Of a stretch of 64,000 bases of DNA, positions 34,106-42,531 are shown in pieces (the stretch's first letter is position 1; each line of letters opens with the position of its first letter). A program made the translations under genes and the position numbers. The notes below the pieces were generated by a model. The model searched no databases. It worked only from the letters and a program-made list of their open reading frames with translations, and was not told the origin of the DNA. Source of the DNA: Flavobacterium shii (lineage in GTDB: Bacteria > Bacteroidota > Bacteroidia > Flavobacteriales > Flavobacteriaceae); NCBI RefSeq assembly GCF_025847235.1, contig NZ_JAOZEW010000024.1, positions 1 through 64,000 of the forward strand. Direction: 5' to 3'.

Positions 34106-34220
34106 CGTAAATCGTTTAAGTTTCGAAAGAGGTCAATACATTTTAAAAATAAAATCTTTGCCTTCGCACAAAATATAAACTGTGTTTATTTCGTTATATT
34201 TATACCTCAAAAATTAATTT

Positions 34221-35375
34221 ATGTTTTTTTCAGAAAGAAGAAATACTACACGCTGGATCATTATTTGTGCTTCCTTTTTGATCATTTCATTAATTCTGTG
34301 GAATACTTATACTTTTTTTCAGATTTTTAAAAACGAAGAACGGTTAAAAATGAATCTCTGGGCAAATGCTCAAAAGACATTAATCAATGCTGACGAAAAC
34401 ACTGATGTCGAATTACCTCTGCTAATATTTAGCAACAACACATCGATTCCTATAATTTTAACTGAGAAAGACAGTATCATTAGCGCTGTGAATATTGATG
34501 AAACCATCATAAAAGATAAACATAAAGCAATTTCTTTTTTAAAAAATTTAAAAAATGAAAATGAAGCTATTGTAATCGAATATGCGCCTGGAAAACATCA
34601 GGAGCTTTATTATGGTAACTCCGAGTTATTGAATAAACTCAAGTATTATCCTGTTGCTTTATTGTTGATTATTTTCTTGTTTGCCGGTTTGGTTTACAAC
34701 TTTTACAGAAGTACAAAAATGGCTACCCAAAATAAACTTTGGGCAGGAATGGCAAAAGAAACAGCACATCAAATAGGAACACCGCTTTCTTCATTAATTG
34801 GCTGGGTCGAATTCCTGAAAACTGAAAATATTGATGAATCAATCACATCCGAAATCGAGAAAGATATTGAACGTTTACAAACTATTACCGATCGTTTCTC
34901 GAAAATTGGATCCTCTCCCGTACTTGAAAACAAAGATATAATTCAGGAAACATTAAACACATATGATTATTTACAATCTCGTTTTTCTAAACAGGTAAAT
35001 TTCTCCTGCCAGATGCCCGAAAATCCTATTATGGTTATGATTAATCCTATCCTTCATAGTTGGACAATTGAGAACTTGGTAAAAAATGCCATTGATGCAA
35101 TGAAAGGAAAAGGGAATTTGACATTAAAAATTGAACAAGACGGAAACTTAGTAAAAATAAATGTTTCGGACACAGGAATCGGAATTCCAAAAAACCAATT
35201 TAAAGCCATATTTGAACCTGGTTTTACAACCAAAAAAAGAGGTTGGGGCTTAGGACTTTCGCTAACAAAAAGAATTGTCGAGGAATATCATAGTGGTAAG
35301 ATAAAAGTTTTACAATCGGAAATAGGAAAAGGAACAATCATCCAGCTTAACTACAAGGTAAACCCTCCTTCTTAA
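34221..35375 (+). CDS. Orphan membrane sensor histidine kinase
   Basis: The 384-residue kinase has a membrane helix at ~10-33, a ~110-residue extracytoplasmic region and a second helix at ~141-161 (YYPVALLLIIFLFAGLVYNFY). The H-box is AKETAHQIGTPLSSLIGW, followed by NLVKNAIDAM (N-box), DTGIGIP (G1), FEPGFTTKKRGWGLGLSL (F and G2). The HQIGTPLSSL form belongs to the kinase subgroup usual in Bacteroidota. No response regulator lies nearby, so the partner must be encoded elsewhere. Confidence 0.9.
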   Translation: MFFSERRNTTRWIIICASFLIISLILWNTYTFFQIFKNEERLKMNLWANAQKTLINADENTDVELPLLIFSNNTSIPIILTEKDSIISAVNIDETIIKDKHKAISFLKNLKNENEAIVIEYAPGKHQELYYGNSELLNKLKYYPVALLLIIFLFAGLVYNFYRSTKMATQNKLWAGMAKETAHQIGTPLSSLIGWVEFLKTENIDESITSEIEKDIERLQTITDRFSKIGSSPVLENKDIIQETLNTYDYLQSRFSKQVNFSCQMPENPIMVMINPILHSWTIENLVKNAIDAMKGKGNLTLKIEQDGNLVKINVSDTGIGIPKNQFKAIFEPGFTTKKRGWGLGLSLTKRIVEEYHSGKIKVLQSEIGKGTIIQLNYKVNPPS

Positions 35376-35380
35376 AAATA

Positions 35381-35415
35381 AAAACCACAAACTCATTTAT
35401 TGAATTTGTGGTTTT
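35381..35415. terminator. Terminator between the orphan kinase and the HIT gene
   Basis: An 11-bp stem AAAACCACAAA/TTTGTGGTTTT with a 13-nt loop. A/T runs on both sides make it usable for the convergent genes. Confidence 0.85.
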
Positions 35416-35443
35416 ATTTTATTTAAAACTTACTTATTTAAGA

Positions 35444-35833
35444 CTATAAATTAGCCTGGATACTTTTGGCCAAAGCCTCAAATTCTTCTTTAGTAAGTGA
35501 TACTTTATTATGAAAACGCATTTCGTCCATTTCGTTAAGCGGAATTAAATGTACATGCGCGTGAGGAACTTCAAGTCCTACAACTGCCATTCCAACTCTT
35601 TTGCAAGGAACTGTTTTCTCCAAAGCGATCGCAATTTTTTTAGAAAACTGCATTAACCCTAGATATAACTCATCATCCATGTCAAAAATCTTATTAATTT
35701 CTTGCTTCGGGATACAAAGTGTATGTCCTTTGGCATTTGGATTTACATCTAAAAATGCTAAAAAATTAGCATCTTCGGCGATTTTATAACTTGGGATTTC
35801 TCCGTTTACTATTTTGGTGAATATTGTACTCAT
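35444..35833 (-). CDS. HIT-family protein (nucleotide hydrolase, Hint-like)
   Basis: The 129-residue protein has the histidine triad HAHVHLIP near the C-terminal third and the N-terminal IFTKIVNGEIPSYKIAEDANFLAFLDVNPNAKGHTLCIPK, typical of Hint/HinT hydrolases that act on AMP-lysine or adenosine phosphoramidates. It follows greA after 53 bp on the same strand, a common pair in Flavobacteriia. Confidence 0.93.
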   Translation of the reverse strand: MSTIFTKIVNGEIPSYKIAEDANFLAFLDVNPNAKGHTLCIPKQEINKIFDMDDELYLGLMQFSKKIAIALEKTVPCKRVGMAVVGLEVPHAHVHLIPLNEMDEMRFHNKVSLTKEEFEALAKSIQANL

Positions 35834-35886
35834 CTTTTAATTTTTAAAATCTTAATAGTGGGATTACTTCCTTCCTAGCAATGAAC

Positions 35887-36363
35887 TTAGTCTCTTGTAA
35901 TTTCAAGGATTTCAAATTTCAAAACACCATTTGGAACCGTAATTTCTGCAACTTCACCTACAGACTTACCTAGTAACCCTTTTCCTATTGGAGAAGTTAC
36001 AGATATCTTACCTGTTTTTAAATCTGCTTCACTTTCTGCAACAAGTGTATAGGTCATTTCCATACCGTTGCTTTGATTTTTAATTTTCACATTAGAAAGC
36101 ACCAATGCTTTAGAAACATCTAATTGCGACTCATCGATTAATCTTGCGTTCGAATACACTTCTTCCATCTTCGAAATTCGCATTTCAAGTAGACCTTGTG
36201 CTTCTTTGGCGGCATCATATTCGGCGTTCTCAGATAAATCACCTTTATCTCTTGCTTCGGCTATATCTTGAGATGCCTTTGGACGCATTACACTTTTTAA
36301 GTGCTCCAATTCATCTTTTAATTTTTTTAATCCTTCTGCGGTATAATAAGATACTTTACTCAT
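35887..36363 (-). CDS. greA: Transcription elongation factor GreA
   Basis: The 158-residue factor has the coiled-coil (YYTAEGLKKLKDELEHLKSVMRPKASQDIAEARDKGDLSENAEYDAAKEAQ) with the acidic tip that stimulates RNA-polymerase transcript cleavage. The C-terminal FKBP-like domain (TSPIGKGLLGKSVGEVAEITVPNG) follows. A terminator-like hairpin lies between its promoter and start codon (separate entry). HIT follows downstream. Confidence 0.96.
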   Translation of the reverse strand: MSKVSYYTAEGLKKLKDELEHLKSVMRPKASQDIAEARDKGDLSENAEYDAAKEAQGLLEMRISKMEEVYSNARLIDESQLDVSKALVLSNVKIKNQSNGMEMTYTLVAESEADLKTGKISVTSPIGKGLLGKSVGEVAEITVPNGVLKFEILEITRD

Positions 36364-36386
36364 AACTTCATCGTTTATATAAATAG

Positions 36387-36426
36387 AAAAAATCCCATCG
36401 GGACGGGATTTCTTATCACAAAGATA
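36387..36426 (-). promoter_or_regulatory. greA promoter -7 element and terminator-like leader hairpin
   Basis: On the minus strand TATCTTTG (36419-36426) is followed ~8 nt later by a hairpin AAATCCC/GGGATTT (36390-36396 with 36405-36411) with an 8-nt loop and six U residues (36387-36392). The hairpin lies entirely between promoter and the greA ATG at 36363. There is no minus-strand gene upstream for it to terminate. Confidence 0.6.
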
Positions 36427-36487
36427 CTATTATTTTTAATAGTACATAATTATATGTTAATCATATAGATTTCAAATCTAATTAAAT

Positions 36488-36495
36488 TATTTTTG
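36488..36495 (+). promoter_or_regulatory. Probable -7 element of the Rieske-like lipoprotein gene
   Basis: TATTTTTG ends 23 bp before the ATG. It is divergent from the greA promoter. Confidence 0.5.
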
Positions 36496-36518
36496 TTTCA
36501 CTAATTCTTTTTACAATA

Positions 36519-36935
36519 ATGAAAAAAATCTGGCTTTTACCTCTGTTTATTATCTTGCTTATATCATGTAGCGAGAATCGTACGAATAATAAAAACCCTA
36601 ATATTCCTAATTACACTGTTAACTTCACTGTTGATATGAACTTGCCTTTATACTCAAATCTTAAATATGTAAGCAACGGTGTGATTATACAAAATCAAGG
36701 TGCAAAAGGAGTAATCGTTTTTTGCACTGGCATAGGAACATACAACGCCTTTGATGCAGCATGTCCTAATCAAGCCTTATCATCATGTGTTGCCATGACT
36801 ATTAGTGGAGTAAACGCCGTTTGTTCTTGTGATAAAGTAGCATATAGCCTATTTACAGGTTTAGGTGATAAAGAATACCCTCTAAAACAATATCGTGTTG
36901 ACGTAGCTGGAAATACATTACGTGTATACAACTAA
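36519..36935 (+). CDS. Rieske-fold-like lipoprotein without the histidine ligands
   Basis: The 138-residue protein has a signal peptide with lipobox (LISC, Cys17). The body follows the Rieske pattern: a strand-rich start, YNAFDAACPNQ (Cys82-Pro-Asn84) where C-x-H is expected, and VCSCDKVAYSLFTG (Cys102-x2-Asp105) where C-x2-H is expected. The ending PLKQYRVDVAGNTLRVYN is typical of Rieske proteins. Both cysteines remain but both His ligands are replaced, so a normal 2Fe-2S centre is unlikely. It stands alone with its own promoter and terminator, and its role is unknown. Confidence 0.75.
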   Translation: MKKIWLLPLFIILLISCSENRTNNKNPNIPNYTVNFTVDMNLPLYSNLKYVSNGVIIQNQGAKGVIVFCTGIGTYNAFDAACPNQALSSCVAMTISGVNAVCSCDKVAYSLFTGLGDKEYPLKQYRVDVAGNTLRVYN

Positions 36936-36940
36936 AAAAC

Positions 36941-36975
36941 AAAAAGCCTGAAAGATTAAAACTTTCAGGCTTTTT
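36941..36975. terminator. Bidirectional terminator
   Basis: Stem AAAAAGCCTGAAAG/CTTTCAGGCTTTTT around a 7-nt loop, serving the lipoprotein gene (+) and the TonB-dependent receptor gene (-). Confidence 0.9.
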
Positions 36976-36995
36976 AAATATAAAACTAAGTTGAT

Positions 36996-39149
36996 TTAAA
37001 ACTTAAGCGTTAATCCAGCTAAGAAATTAATTCCTGCCTGCGGATAATAAGACGGATAGATATCCCACATGGCTCCGTTTGAAACATATTTTTTATCAAA
37101 GATGTTATTTACTAAACCAGTAATTGTGATTGATTTAAAAATAGATTTTGGTTTTATCTCATACGCAATATTCAAATCATTTGTAAAATAATCGGCTAGT
37201 TTTGCAGCAGGTAATTCTATATTATTCATGTATTGCTCTCCTACAAACTTTTGCAATAGCGAAACATATAATCCTTCGATTGGTTTATAAACAATAATAT
37301 TTCCTACTATCACTTCTGGAGAATAGGCAATACTTGTAGTACCATAATACTCTCCATCTACTGCCAAATCAACATTTTTATTACTACTTAATGTAAAATT
37401 AGGTCTTATTATAAACTTCTCCGATAAGGCAATTGTAGCATCTACCTCTAATCCTAAACGGTAACTTTTTTCGGTATTAGCACGAATTGGAGCGCCAACA
37501 TCGTCTAACCTTCCTGTTAAAATCAATTGATCTTTGTACGCCATATAATATACATTTGAACTCATCTGTACTTTATCTGAATTATATCTCCAACCCAATT
37601 CGAAATCATTTAGTTTTTCTGGCTTTACATTTCCACCCTCATAATCCGTTCTGTTTGGCTCACGATTGGCTCTTGCATAAGAAAAATACAAAGTGTTTTT
37701 TAAGTTAATTTCGTAATTTAACCCTGCTTTTGGGTTGAAGAAATTAAACTTATCATCGACTAAACCAGTTTCTTTACTATTGGCTTTATATTGTACATTT
37801 CGATATTGCAAATCCCCGTAGAAACTCAATTTTTCTGTTAATTGATAATTTGCTTTCGCAAAAATATTCCCGTCTGTTTTAACCGAATGATCATCATAAT
37901 AATGATCTCCAAGTTCTGATTGAGAAGCATATCTCGCCCAGATAACTTTACCAAAATGATCGCCTTCATACCTATTCCATCCTCCTCCTAAAATTACATC
38001 TAGTTTATCTGTAACATATTTTGCAGAAAAAGTAGTTCCGTAAAAATCATTATCTAACCATTTTTGTCTAACCAAATCGGTTGTATTTATTGTTCCAATA
38101 GGGATTAACCCATAATCGGCAAAATCGGCATCTTCCTTATAATTTTCATAATATCCTTTTCCTTTGGTATAATGCACCGCCAGATTTGTACTCCATTTTT
38201 CGGATATAAATTCACTCCAATGCAATTGATAATGGTTTTGATTATAATTATCGGTTTCATTATCATAAAAACGAATCTTTCCAGACTCATCAGTAAACAT
38301 CCCTGCAGGATTAAATGTTCTGTTGGTATTTAAAGTTTCTGCATCAATTCCGTTCCAAGCTTGGTACGTTTTTTCGGTTCCTCCAAAAACCAAAGCCTTA
38401 ATTAAAGTCGTTTTACCTACATAAGTTCCTTGTAAGAAATAAGATTTTAAATCGGTACTAGCTCTATCTATATATCCATCTGATTTTATGGCCGATAAAC
38501 GTCCTGCAATTTCAAAATGGTCATTTAATAAACCTGTACTAAACTTAACTGTGTTTTTCAATGTATTGAATGATCCAACCGAAGTAGCAATTTCTCCCGT
38601 GGCTTTCTTTGCATAACTATCGGTTAATAAATTCAAACTTGCTCCAAAAGCACTAGACCCGTTCGTTGAGGTACCAACACCTCTTTGTAGCTGCAAACTC
38701 TCTACAGAAGAAGCAAAATCGGGCATATTTACCCAAAAAGTACCTTGACTTTCGGCATCGTTATATGGAATTCCGTTTATGGTAACATTCACTCTCGTTG
38801 CATCACTTCCTCGAACACGAATTCCAGAATAACCTATTCCGTTTCCAGCATCCGAAGTCGTTACAACCGATGGCATATAATTCATAAGAACAGGTATATC
38901 CTGACCTAAATTCCTGAATTTAATGTCTTTTTTATTTAAATTACTAAAACTTACAGGAGTTTTCGCCGTAACACGTACTGCCGAAACTAGTACATTATCA
39001 AGCTGATTGACTTTGGTAGTATCTTGTACTTGAGCAGAAGATAAAAGAGAGTAGAAAATAGAAAATAGAAGAAAGAAAATAGATGTGTAGTTCGACTTAG
39101 AACCTTTACAACTTAGTACCTCAGTACCTTTAATAAAAATAGTTTTCAT
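36996..39149 (-). CDS. TonB-dependent outer-membrane receptor, probable thiamine (or thiamine-phosphate) transporter
   Basis: The 717-residue protein has a signal peptide ending LLSSAQ, a TonB-box-like start (NQLDNVLVSAVR), a plug domain (PVLMNYMPSVVTTSDAGNGIGYSGIRVRGSDATRVNVTINGIPYND) and a C-terminal barrel ending in aromatic-rich strands (INFLAGLTLKF). No N-terminal SusC-type extension is present. A TPP riboswitch (39241-39324) lies directly upstream, which is the argument for thiamine as cargo; TPP-controlled TonB receptors are known in Bacteroidota. The first ~20 residues before the hydrophobic core are encoded by a GGTACT/GGTTCT-type repeat, giving an unusually long n-region. Confidence 0.88.
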   Translation of the reverse strand: MKTIFIKGTEVLSCKGSKSNYTSIFFLLFSIFYSLLSSAQVQDTTKVNQLDNVLVSAVRVTAKTPVSFSNLNKKDIKFRNLGQDIPVLMNYMPSVVTTSDAGNGIGYSGIRVRGSDATRVNVTINGIPYNDAESQGTFWVNMPDFASSVESLQLQRGVGTSTNGSSAFGASLNLLTDSYAKKATGEIATSVGSFNTLKNTVKFSTGLLNDHFEIAGRLSAIKSDGYIDRASTDLKSYFLQGTYVGKTTLIKALVFGGTEKTYQAWNGIDAETLNTNRTFNPAGMFTDESGKIRFYDNETDNYNQNHYQLHWSEFISEKWSTNLAVHYTKGKGYYENYKEDADFADYGLIPIGTINTTDLVRQKWLDNDFYGTTFSAKYVTDKLDVILGGGWNRYEGDHFGKVIWARYASQSELGDHYYDDHSVKTDGNIFAKANYQLTEKLSFYGDLQYRNVQYKANSKETGLVDDKFNFFNPKAGLNYEINLKNTLYFSYARANREPNRTDYEGGNVKPEKLNDFELGWRYNSDKVQMSSNVYYMAYKDQLILTGRLDDVGAPIRANTEKSYRLGLEVDATIALSEKFIIRPNFTLSSNKNVDLAVDGEYYGTTSIAYSPEVIVGNIIVYKPIEGLYVSLLQKFVGEQYMNNIELPAAKLADYFTNDLNIAYEIKPKSIFKSITITGLVNNIFDKKYVSNGAMWDIYPSYYPQAGINFLAGLTLKF

Positions 39150-39240
39150 CCGTAAAAAAATTACGAATAAAAGGGGGAATTATTCTTTTGTTAAATTAAT
39201 AAATGTTTCACGACAAAATATAGTGTGCACGCTAAAATTG

Positions 39241-39324
39241 TCGTTTTTTCCCTTAGCAACATTACTCGCTCAGGTTCTTTGGGTATGATCTCAGCTCGTT
39301 ATTTAGAGCACCCCTTTGAGACGA
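39241..39324 (-). ncRNA. TPP riboswitch (THI element) upstream of the TonB-dependent receptor
   Basis: On the minus strand the conserved blocks appear in order: AGGGGTGC, GAGCTGAGATCATACCC, GAACCTGAGCGAGTAATG, and GCTAAGGGAA. P1 closes with TCGT (39321-39324) and ACGA (39241-39244). The ~90 nt to the start codon contain a hairpin CGACAA/TTGTCG and, just before the ATG, CGTAA/TTACG. A CCCCTTT near 39162-39168 could pair with AAAGGGG of the aptamer, a possible switch. A -7 element TACTTTTG (39327-39334) abuts the aptamer. Confidence 0.93.
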
Positions 39325-39326
39325 GG

Positions 39327-39334
39327 CAAAAGTA
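39327..39334 (-). promoter_or_regulatory. Probable -7 element of the TPP-controlled receptor gene
   Basis: TACTTTTG on the minus strand directly precedes the aptamer, so the transcript would start at the riboswitch P1 stem. Confidence 0.6.
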
Positions 39335-39395
39335 GAAAAGATTTTTAGATTATTTGACTATTAGATTTTTTAAATTAATTAAAATCAAAAAAGTA

Positions 39396-39800
39396 TTAAT
39401 CTAAATTTGGTTTCTTTCTCGATTGTTTAATCTCCGAAACGTTCTTTTTGTCTTTAATTCGTTTACGAATTACTGATTTTGGAATCTTAGTCGCTTTTCG
39501 CGGTTTCTGGATAATTAATGCATTCTTAATCAATTCCAGAAAACGCTTTGTTACAATACTTTTATTTTTTAGCTGACTTCTATCTTCATCGCAATTCAAG
39601 ATTAAAACTGTATCTAATGTTAATCTTGTCGCTAATTTTATTTCTAGAAGTACTTTTTCTTCATCTGATAATGCCTGTGAATTTCGCAAATCAAAGCTCA
39701 AAACTACCTTCGATGATACTTTATTCACATTCTGACCGCCAGCCCCACTACTGCGAACAGCTTTATAAGTTAGTTCTGTAACAATTTTTTCTATTTCCAT
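39396..39800 (-). CDS. arfB: Alternative ribosome-rescue factor ArfB (peptidyl-tRNA hydrolase, GGQ domain)
   Basis: The 134-residue protein has the catalytic SSGAGGQNVNKVSSKV motif (Gly21-Gly22-Gln23) of class I release factors and a basic C-terminal tail (KPRKATKIPKSVIRKRIKDKKNVSEIKQSRKKPN). That tail enters the empty mRNA channel of stalled ribosomes. It lacks any codon-recognition domain. Its start codon overlaps the stop of the upstream NadR/DUF4301 gene by one base, implying coupling. Confidence 0.93.
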   Translation of the reverse strand: MEIEKIVTELTYKAVRSSGAGGQNVNKVSSKVVLSFDLRNSQALSDEEKVLLEIKLATRLTLDTVLILNCDEDRSQLKNKSIVTKRFLELIKNALIIQKPRKATKIPKSVIRKRIKDKKNVSEIKQSRKKPNLD

Positions 39801-41914
39801 TATTGTGGCTGATGTGCTGGTTTTAATAAGTCATTTACCGTTTTTACAGGATTAAAAGTAATTATCGGTACAGCAACAAAAACTGTTAGCCAATTTGCCA
39901 TTGCTCCATTCCATAACCCTGGTAATTCGTATCCTTTTACGATATTTTTATCTGTACTTTTCTCAACTATAAAACCACTATTATGATTTACAAATTGCTG
40001 CAAATCAAAATTTTCATTTCTATAGTTTTTAATTCCGCAAACTAAATCGACTGGATTAAAATGAGTTGCATTTGCTAAAATTGCTGCCTGCCCTTTATCA
40101 GTTAAATCTACCTGAGATGTTTCGACAATTTGAAGCGATATTGCTCCATTTTCATCCTTAATCCAAAATGGACCTCCACCCGGTTCTCCTTCATTTTTCA
40201 CCATTCCACATACACGAATTGGTCTATTTAGCACTTCTTTTATTCTACTTTTTTTATTTTCAAAAGTCAGCTTCTCAAAATCATTCTCTAATTCTATATT
40301 TAGATTTTGCTTTAAGAAAAAAGCTGCCTCAGCAATCTTTTCTTCGGTTATTTTATGACTTTCTATATCTTTTAAATAACCAAAAACCTTATGTTGTAAT
40401 TCTATTAAAATACCTGCTAAAGCTTTTTTATATAAAGCAATTTTCTCGATATGGTTCTGGATTACATTATCTATATTCTTAATAAAAATAACATCTGCAT
40501 CTAAGTTATTCAAATTTTCTATCAAAGCACCATGTCCTCCTGGTCTAAACACCAATTTTCCATCATTACTTCTTACTGGCTTATTATCTAAATCAACCGT
40601 AATCGAATCAGTACTTTTATTTTGATAAGAATAACTAATTTCAACCTTTGTTCCTGATTCTTCTTCAATTTTTGTTTTTACAGCTGCAACACAACTCTCA
40701 AACTGACGTTGGTGAATTTCTGAAACTGTAAAATGTAAATTCGACACCGAATTTGAAGTAGCATAATAAGCACATTCGTGCAAATGTTCCTCAATAGGAT
40801 TTGCAATATGAGCCTCATATTGATGGAATGGTAAAACTGCTTTTGGTTTATTTGCAAAATCAAAATAGTCTGAAGCCAATAGCATTTTTATAAAATAATA
40901 ATTTTTATAGTCTCTATTTAAAGAATCAAAATCAGGATATATTTCTTTTAGTTTATTATGTAAAACTTCAAAAAAAGGAAATTTATCCATCCCCACGATA
41001 AAAAGAGATAATTGGCTTTCTTTTTTTCTGTTGATATAAGCATTGATACTTTCTTTTTCGATATCAAAATCATTAAGAAAAGTATTCAAAAATTTAAACA
41101 TTCTACTTGCGGCCCCAGATGCTGGAACGAATTTTTTTAGTTTTAAGTTCGATTTATTAGCATCAAAAAAAGCTGCTTTTACTTCAAAATCAGTTTCGGA
41201 CAAATCCAGAATCCCGCTTAAAACTGTTGCTGGACTTATTAAATTACTTTTATTAATTCCGTTTTTAAAAATCGATAATTGTTTCTTTATTTTTTCAAAA
41301 GAAATACCATGCTCATAAATCTGTACAAAATCGGCAGAAGTGAATCCTAATTCTTTGGCAAGTGCCAAATTATTGATGATTTCTACAGCATTAGCCAAAC
41401 GTAATTCTTTATTTCCCGAAAGGGTTATAAAAGGCTTATTGGTATTGATTAATGTCTCTTTAAAAATAGAAAAAACAGATTCTCGCTCATTTGGAGTATC
41501 CCGTATATCATCCTTTTCCCAAGGAACATCTATATCAGTAAGAAAGAACAAATCATATTCGTGTTCCTGAGCTGCTTCATTTAACAATGGATTACAAAAA
41601 CCATAATACATCTCCGAGAACACTTTTGTAACCATAAGATTAGTATCGCAAAACAAATATTTGTTTGCCAAAGCTAATTTCTCATTTTCTAATTTAGTTT
41701 GCCCATAGGCAATCGGCATCATATCTTCTTCTACGCAAATATGCTGATTCTCTTCCCATCTTTCCTGAAGATAATCACGTGCAAACTCAGGAACCCACTC
41801 CGTTTCATAATACGAGGCAAGTTGCTTAGCCAAAGTTGTTTTACCAGTACTCTCGGGACCGAACAAAGCAAATTTTAATATTCTTGTATCTTGTTGTTTA
41901 AGATTTTCTTCCAT
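39800..41914 (-). CDS. Fusion of NadR-type nucleoside kinase and DUF4301 domain
   Basis: The 704-residue protein starts with a P-loop kinase domain resembling the NadR ribosylnicotinamide kinase: FALFGPESTGKTTLAKQLASYY (GPESTGKT at 19-26), WVPEFARDYLQE, FCDTNLMVTKVFSEMYYG and a DVPWEKDDIRDTPNER lid. From ~190 on it is a DUF4301 domain (KFVPASGAASRMFKFL, FFEVLHNKL, VFRPGGHGALIENLNNLDADVIFIKNIDN, RVCGMVKNEGEPGGGPFW). I start it at the ATG at 41914; the start lies inside pnuC (40-bp overlap). The 50 upstream in-frame codons just read the pnuC gene. With PnuC, the kinase should trap imported nicotinamide riboside. What DUF4301 adds is unknown. Confidence 0.85.
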   Translation of the reverse strand: MEENLKQQDTRILKFALFGPESTGKTTLAKQLASYYETEWVPEFARDYLQERWEENQHICVEEDMMPIAYGQTKLENEKLALANKYLFCDTNLMVTKVFSEMYYGFCNPLLNEAAQEHEYDLFFLTDIDVPWEKDDIRDTPNERESVFSIFKETLINTNKPFITLSGNKELRLANAVEIINNLALAKELGFTSADFVQIYEHGISFEKIKKQLSIFKNGINKSNLISPATVLSGILDLSETDFEVKAAFFDANKSNLKLKKFVPASGAASRMFKFLNTFLNDFDIEKESINAYINRKKESQLSLFIVGMDKFPFFEVLHNKLKEIYPDFDSLNRDYKNYYFIKMLLASDYFDFANKPKAVLPFHQYEAHIANPIEEHLHECAYYATSNSVSNLHFTVSEIHQRQFESCVAAVKTKIEEESGTKVEISYSYQNKSTDSITVDLDNKPVRSNDGKLVFRPGGHGALIENLNNLDADVIFIKNIDNVIQNHIEKIALYKKALAGILIELQHKVFGYLKDIESHKITEEKIAEAAFFLKQNLNIELENDFEKLTFENKKSRIKEVLNRPIRVCGMVKNEGEPGGGPFWIKDENGAISLQIVETSQVDLTDKGQAAILANATHFNPVDLVCGIKNYRNENFDLQQFVNHNSGFIVEKSTDKNIVKGYELPGLWNGAMANWLTVFVAVPIITFNPVKTVNDLLKPAHQPQ

Positions 41915-42498
41915 TCTAAATAAGCTGAAATAGCCAAAATTGTAAAAATTAAATACTGGAATGATAACATTCCTAATCCACGGTAAGCATATAAAGGCAC
42001 TACAATAATGTCGCCAATAATCCAAAGTGTCCAATTTTCTATTTTTTTCTTCGCCATATACCACATTCCTGTAAAGAATATGCCTGAGGCAAGAATATCA
42101 ATATAATTGTCATTATGTATCTCGTAATCAAAAAATTTATAGATGCCGAAAACTACAAAAATTGTAATCAAAAACAAGGCAATACCTATTACCTTTTCTT
42201 TATCATTTGTACGGGTAATTGGTAAATTATCTTCTTGATTTGTTCCTTTTGCCCAGTTATACCAGCCATAAATACTCATAATCGAAAAATACCCATTAAT
42301 CATCATATCGCCTAAATAACCTGCTATATAAAGCAAATAAACCGAGATTACTGTGGCTATTAATCCTGTAGGATATACCCAAATATTTTCTTTTTTGGCA
42401 AACCAAACACTCAAAATCCCAAAAACAAAAACAAGAAACTCTAAGCCAATATGCCAAAGTGGAACATTTTTATATGCATTAAGAAAAAAATCAATCAT
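41875..42498 (-). CDS. pnuC: PnuC-family nicotinamide riboside transporter
   Basis: The 207-residue protein has about seven membrane segments and the family motifs VWFAKKENIWVYPTGLIATVI, GYFSIMSIYGWYNW (the substrate-gating Trp pair) and WTLWIIGDIIVVPLYAYRGL. PnuC proteins move nicotinamide riboside by facilitated diffusion; some Bacteroidota homologues (PnuT) carry thiamine. The overlapping NadR-type kinase favours nicotinamide riboside. No riboswitch precedes this unit, unlike the TonB receptor 3 kb away. Confidence 0.88.
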   Translation of the reverse strand: MIDFFLNAYKNVPLWHIGLEFLVFVFGILSVWFAKKENIWVYPTGLIATVISVYLLYIAGYLGDMMINGYFSIMSIYGWYNWAKGTNQEDNLPITRTNDKEKVIGIALFLITIFVVFGIYKFFDYEIHNDNYIDILASGIFFTGMWYMAKKKIENWTLWIIGDIIVVPLYAYRGLGMLSFQYLIFTILAISAYLEWKKILNNKIQEY

Positions 42499-42531
42499 TT
42501 AATTTATTTGTTTTTATTACTTAAACCAAGT

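Noticed and set aside
41915..42064. 50-residue N-terminal extension of the NadR/DUF4301 protein
   Set aside because: It lies wholly inside pnuC in another frame. The ATG at 41914 leads directly into the kinase domain.
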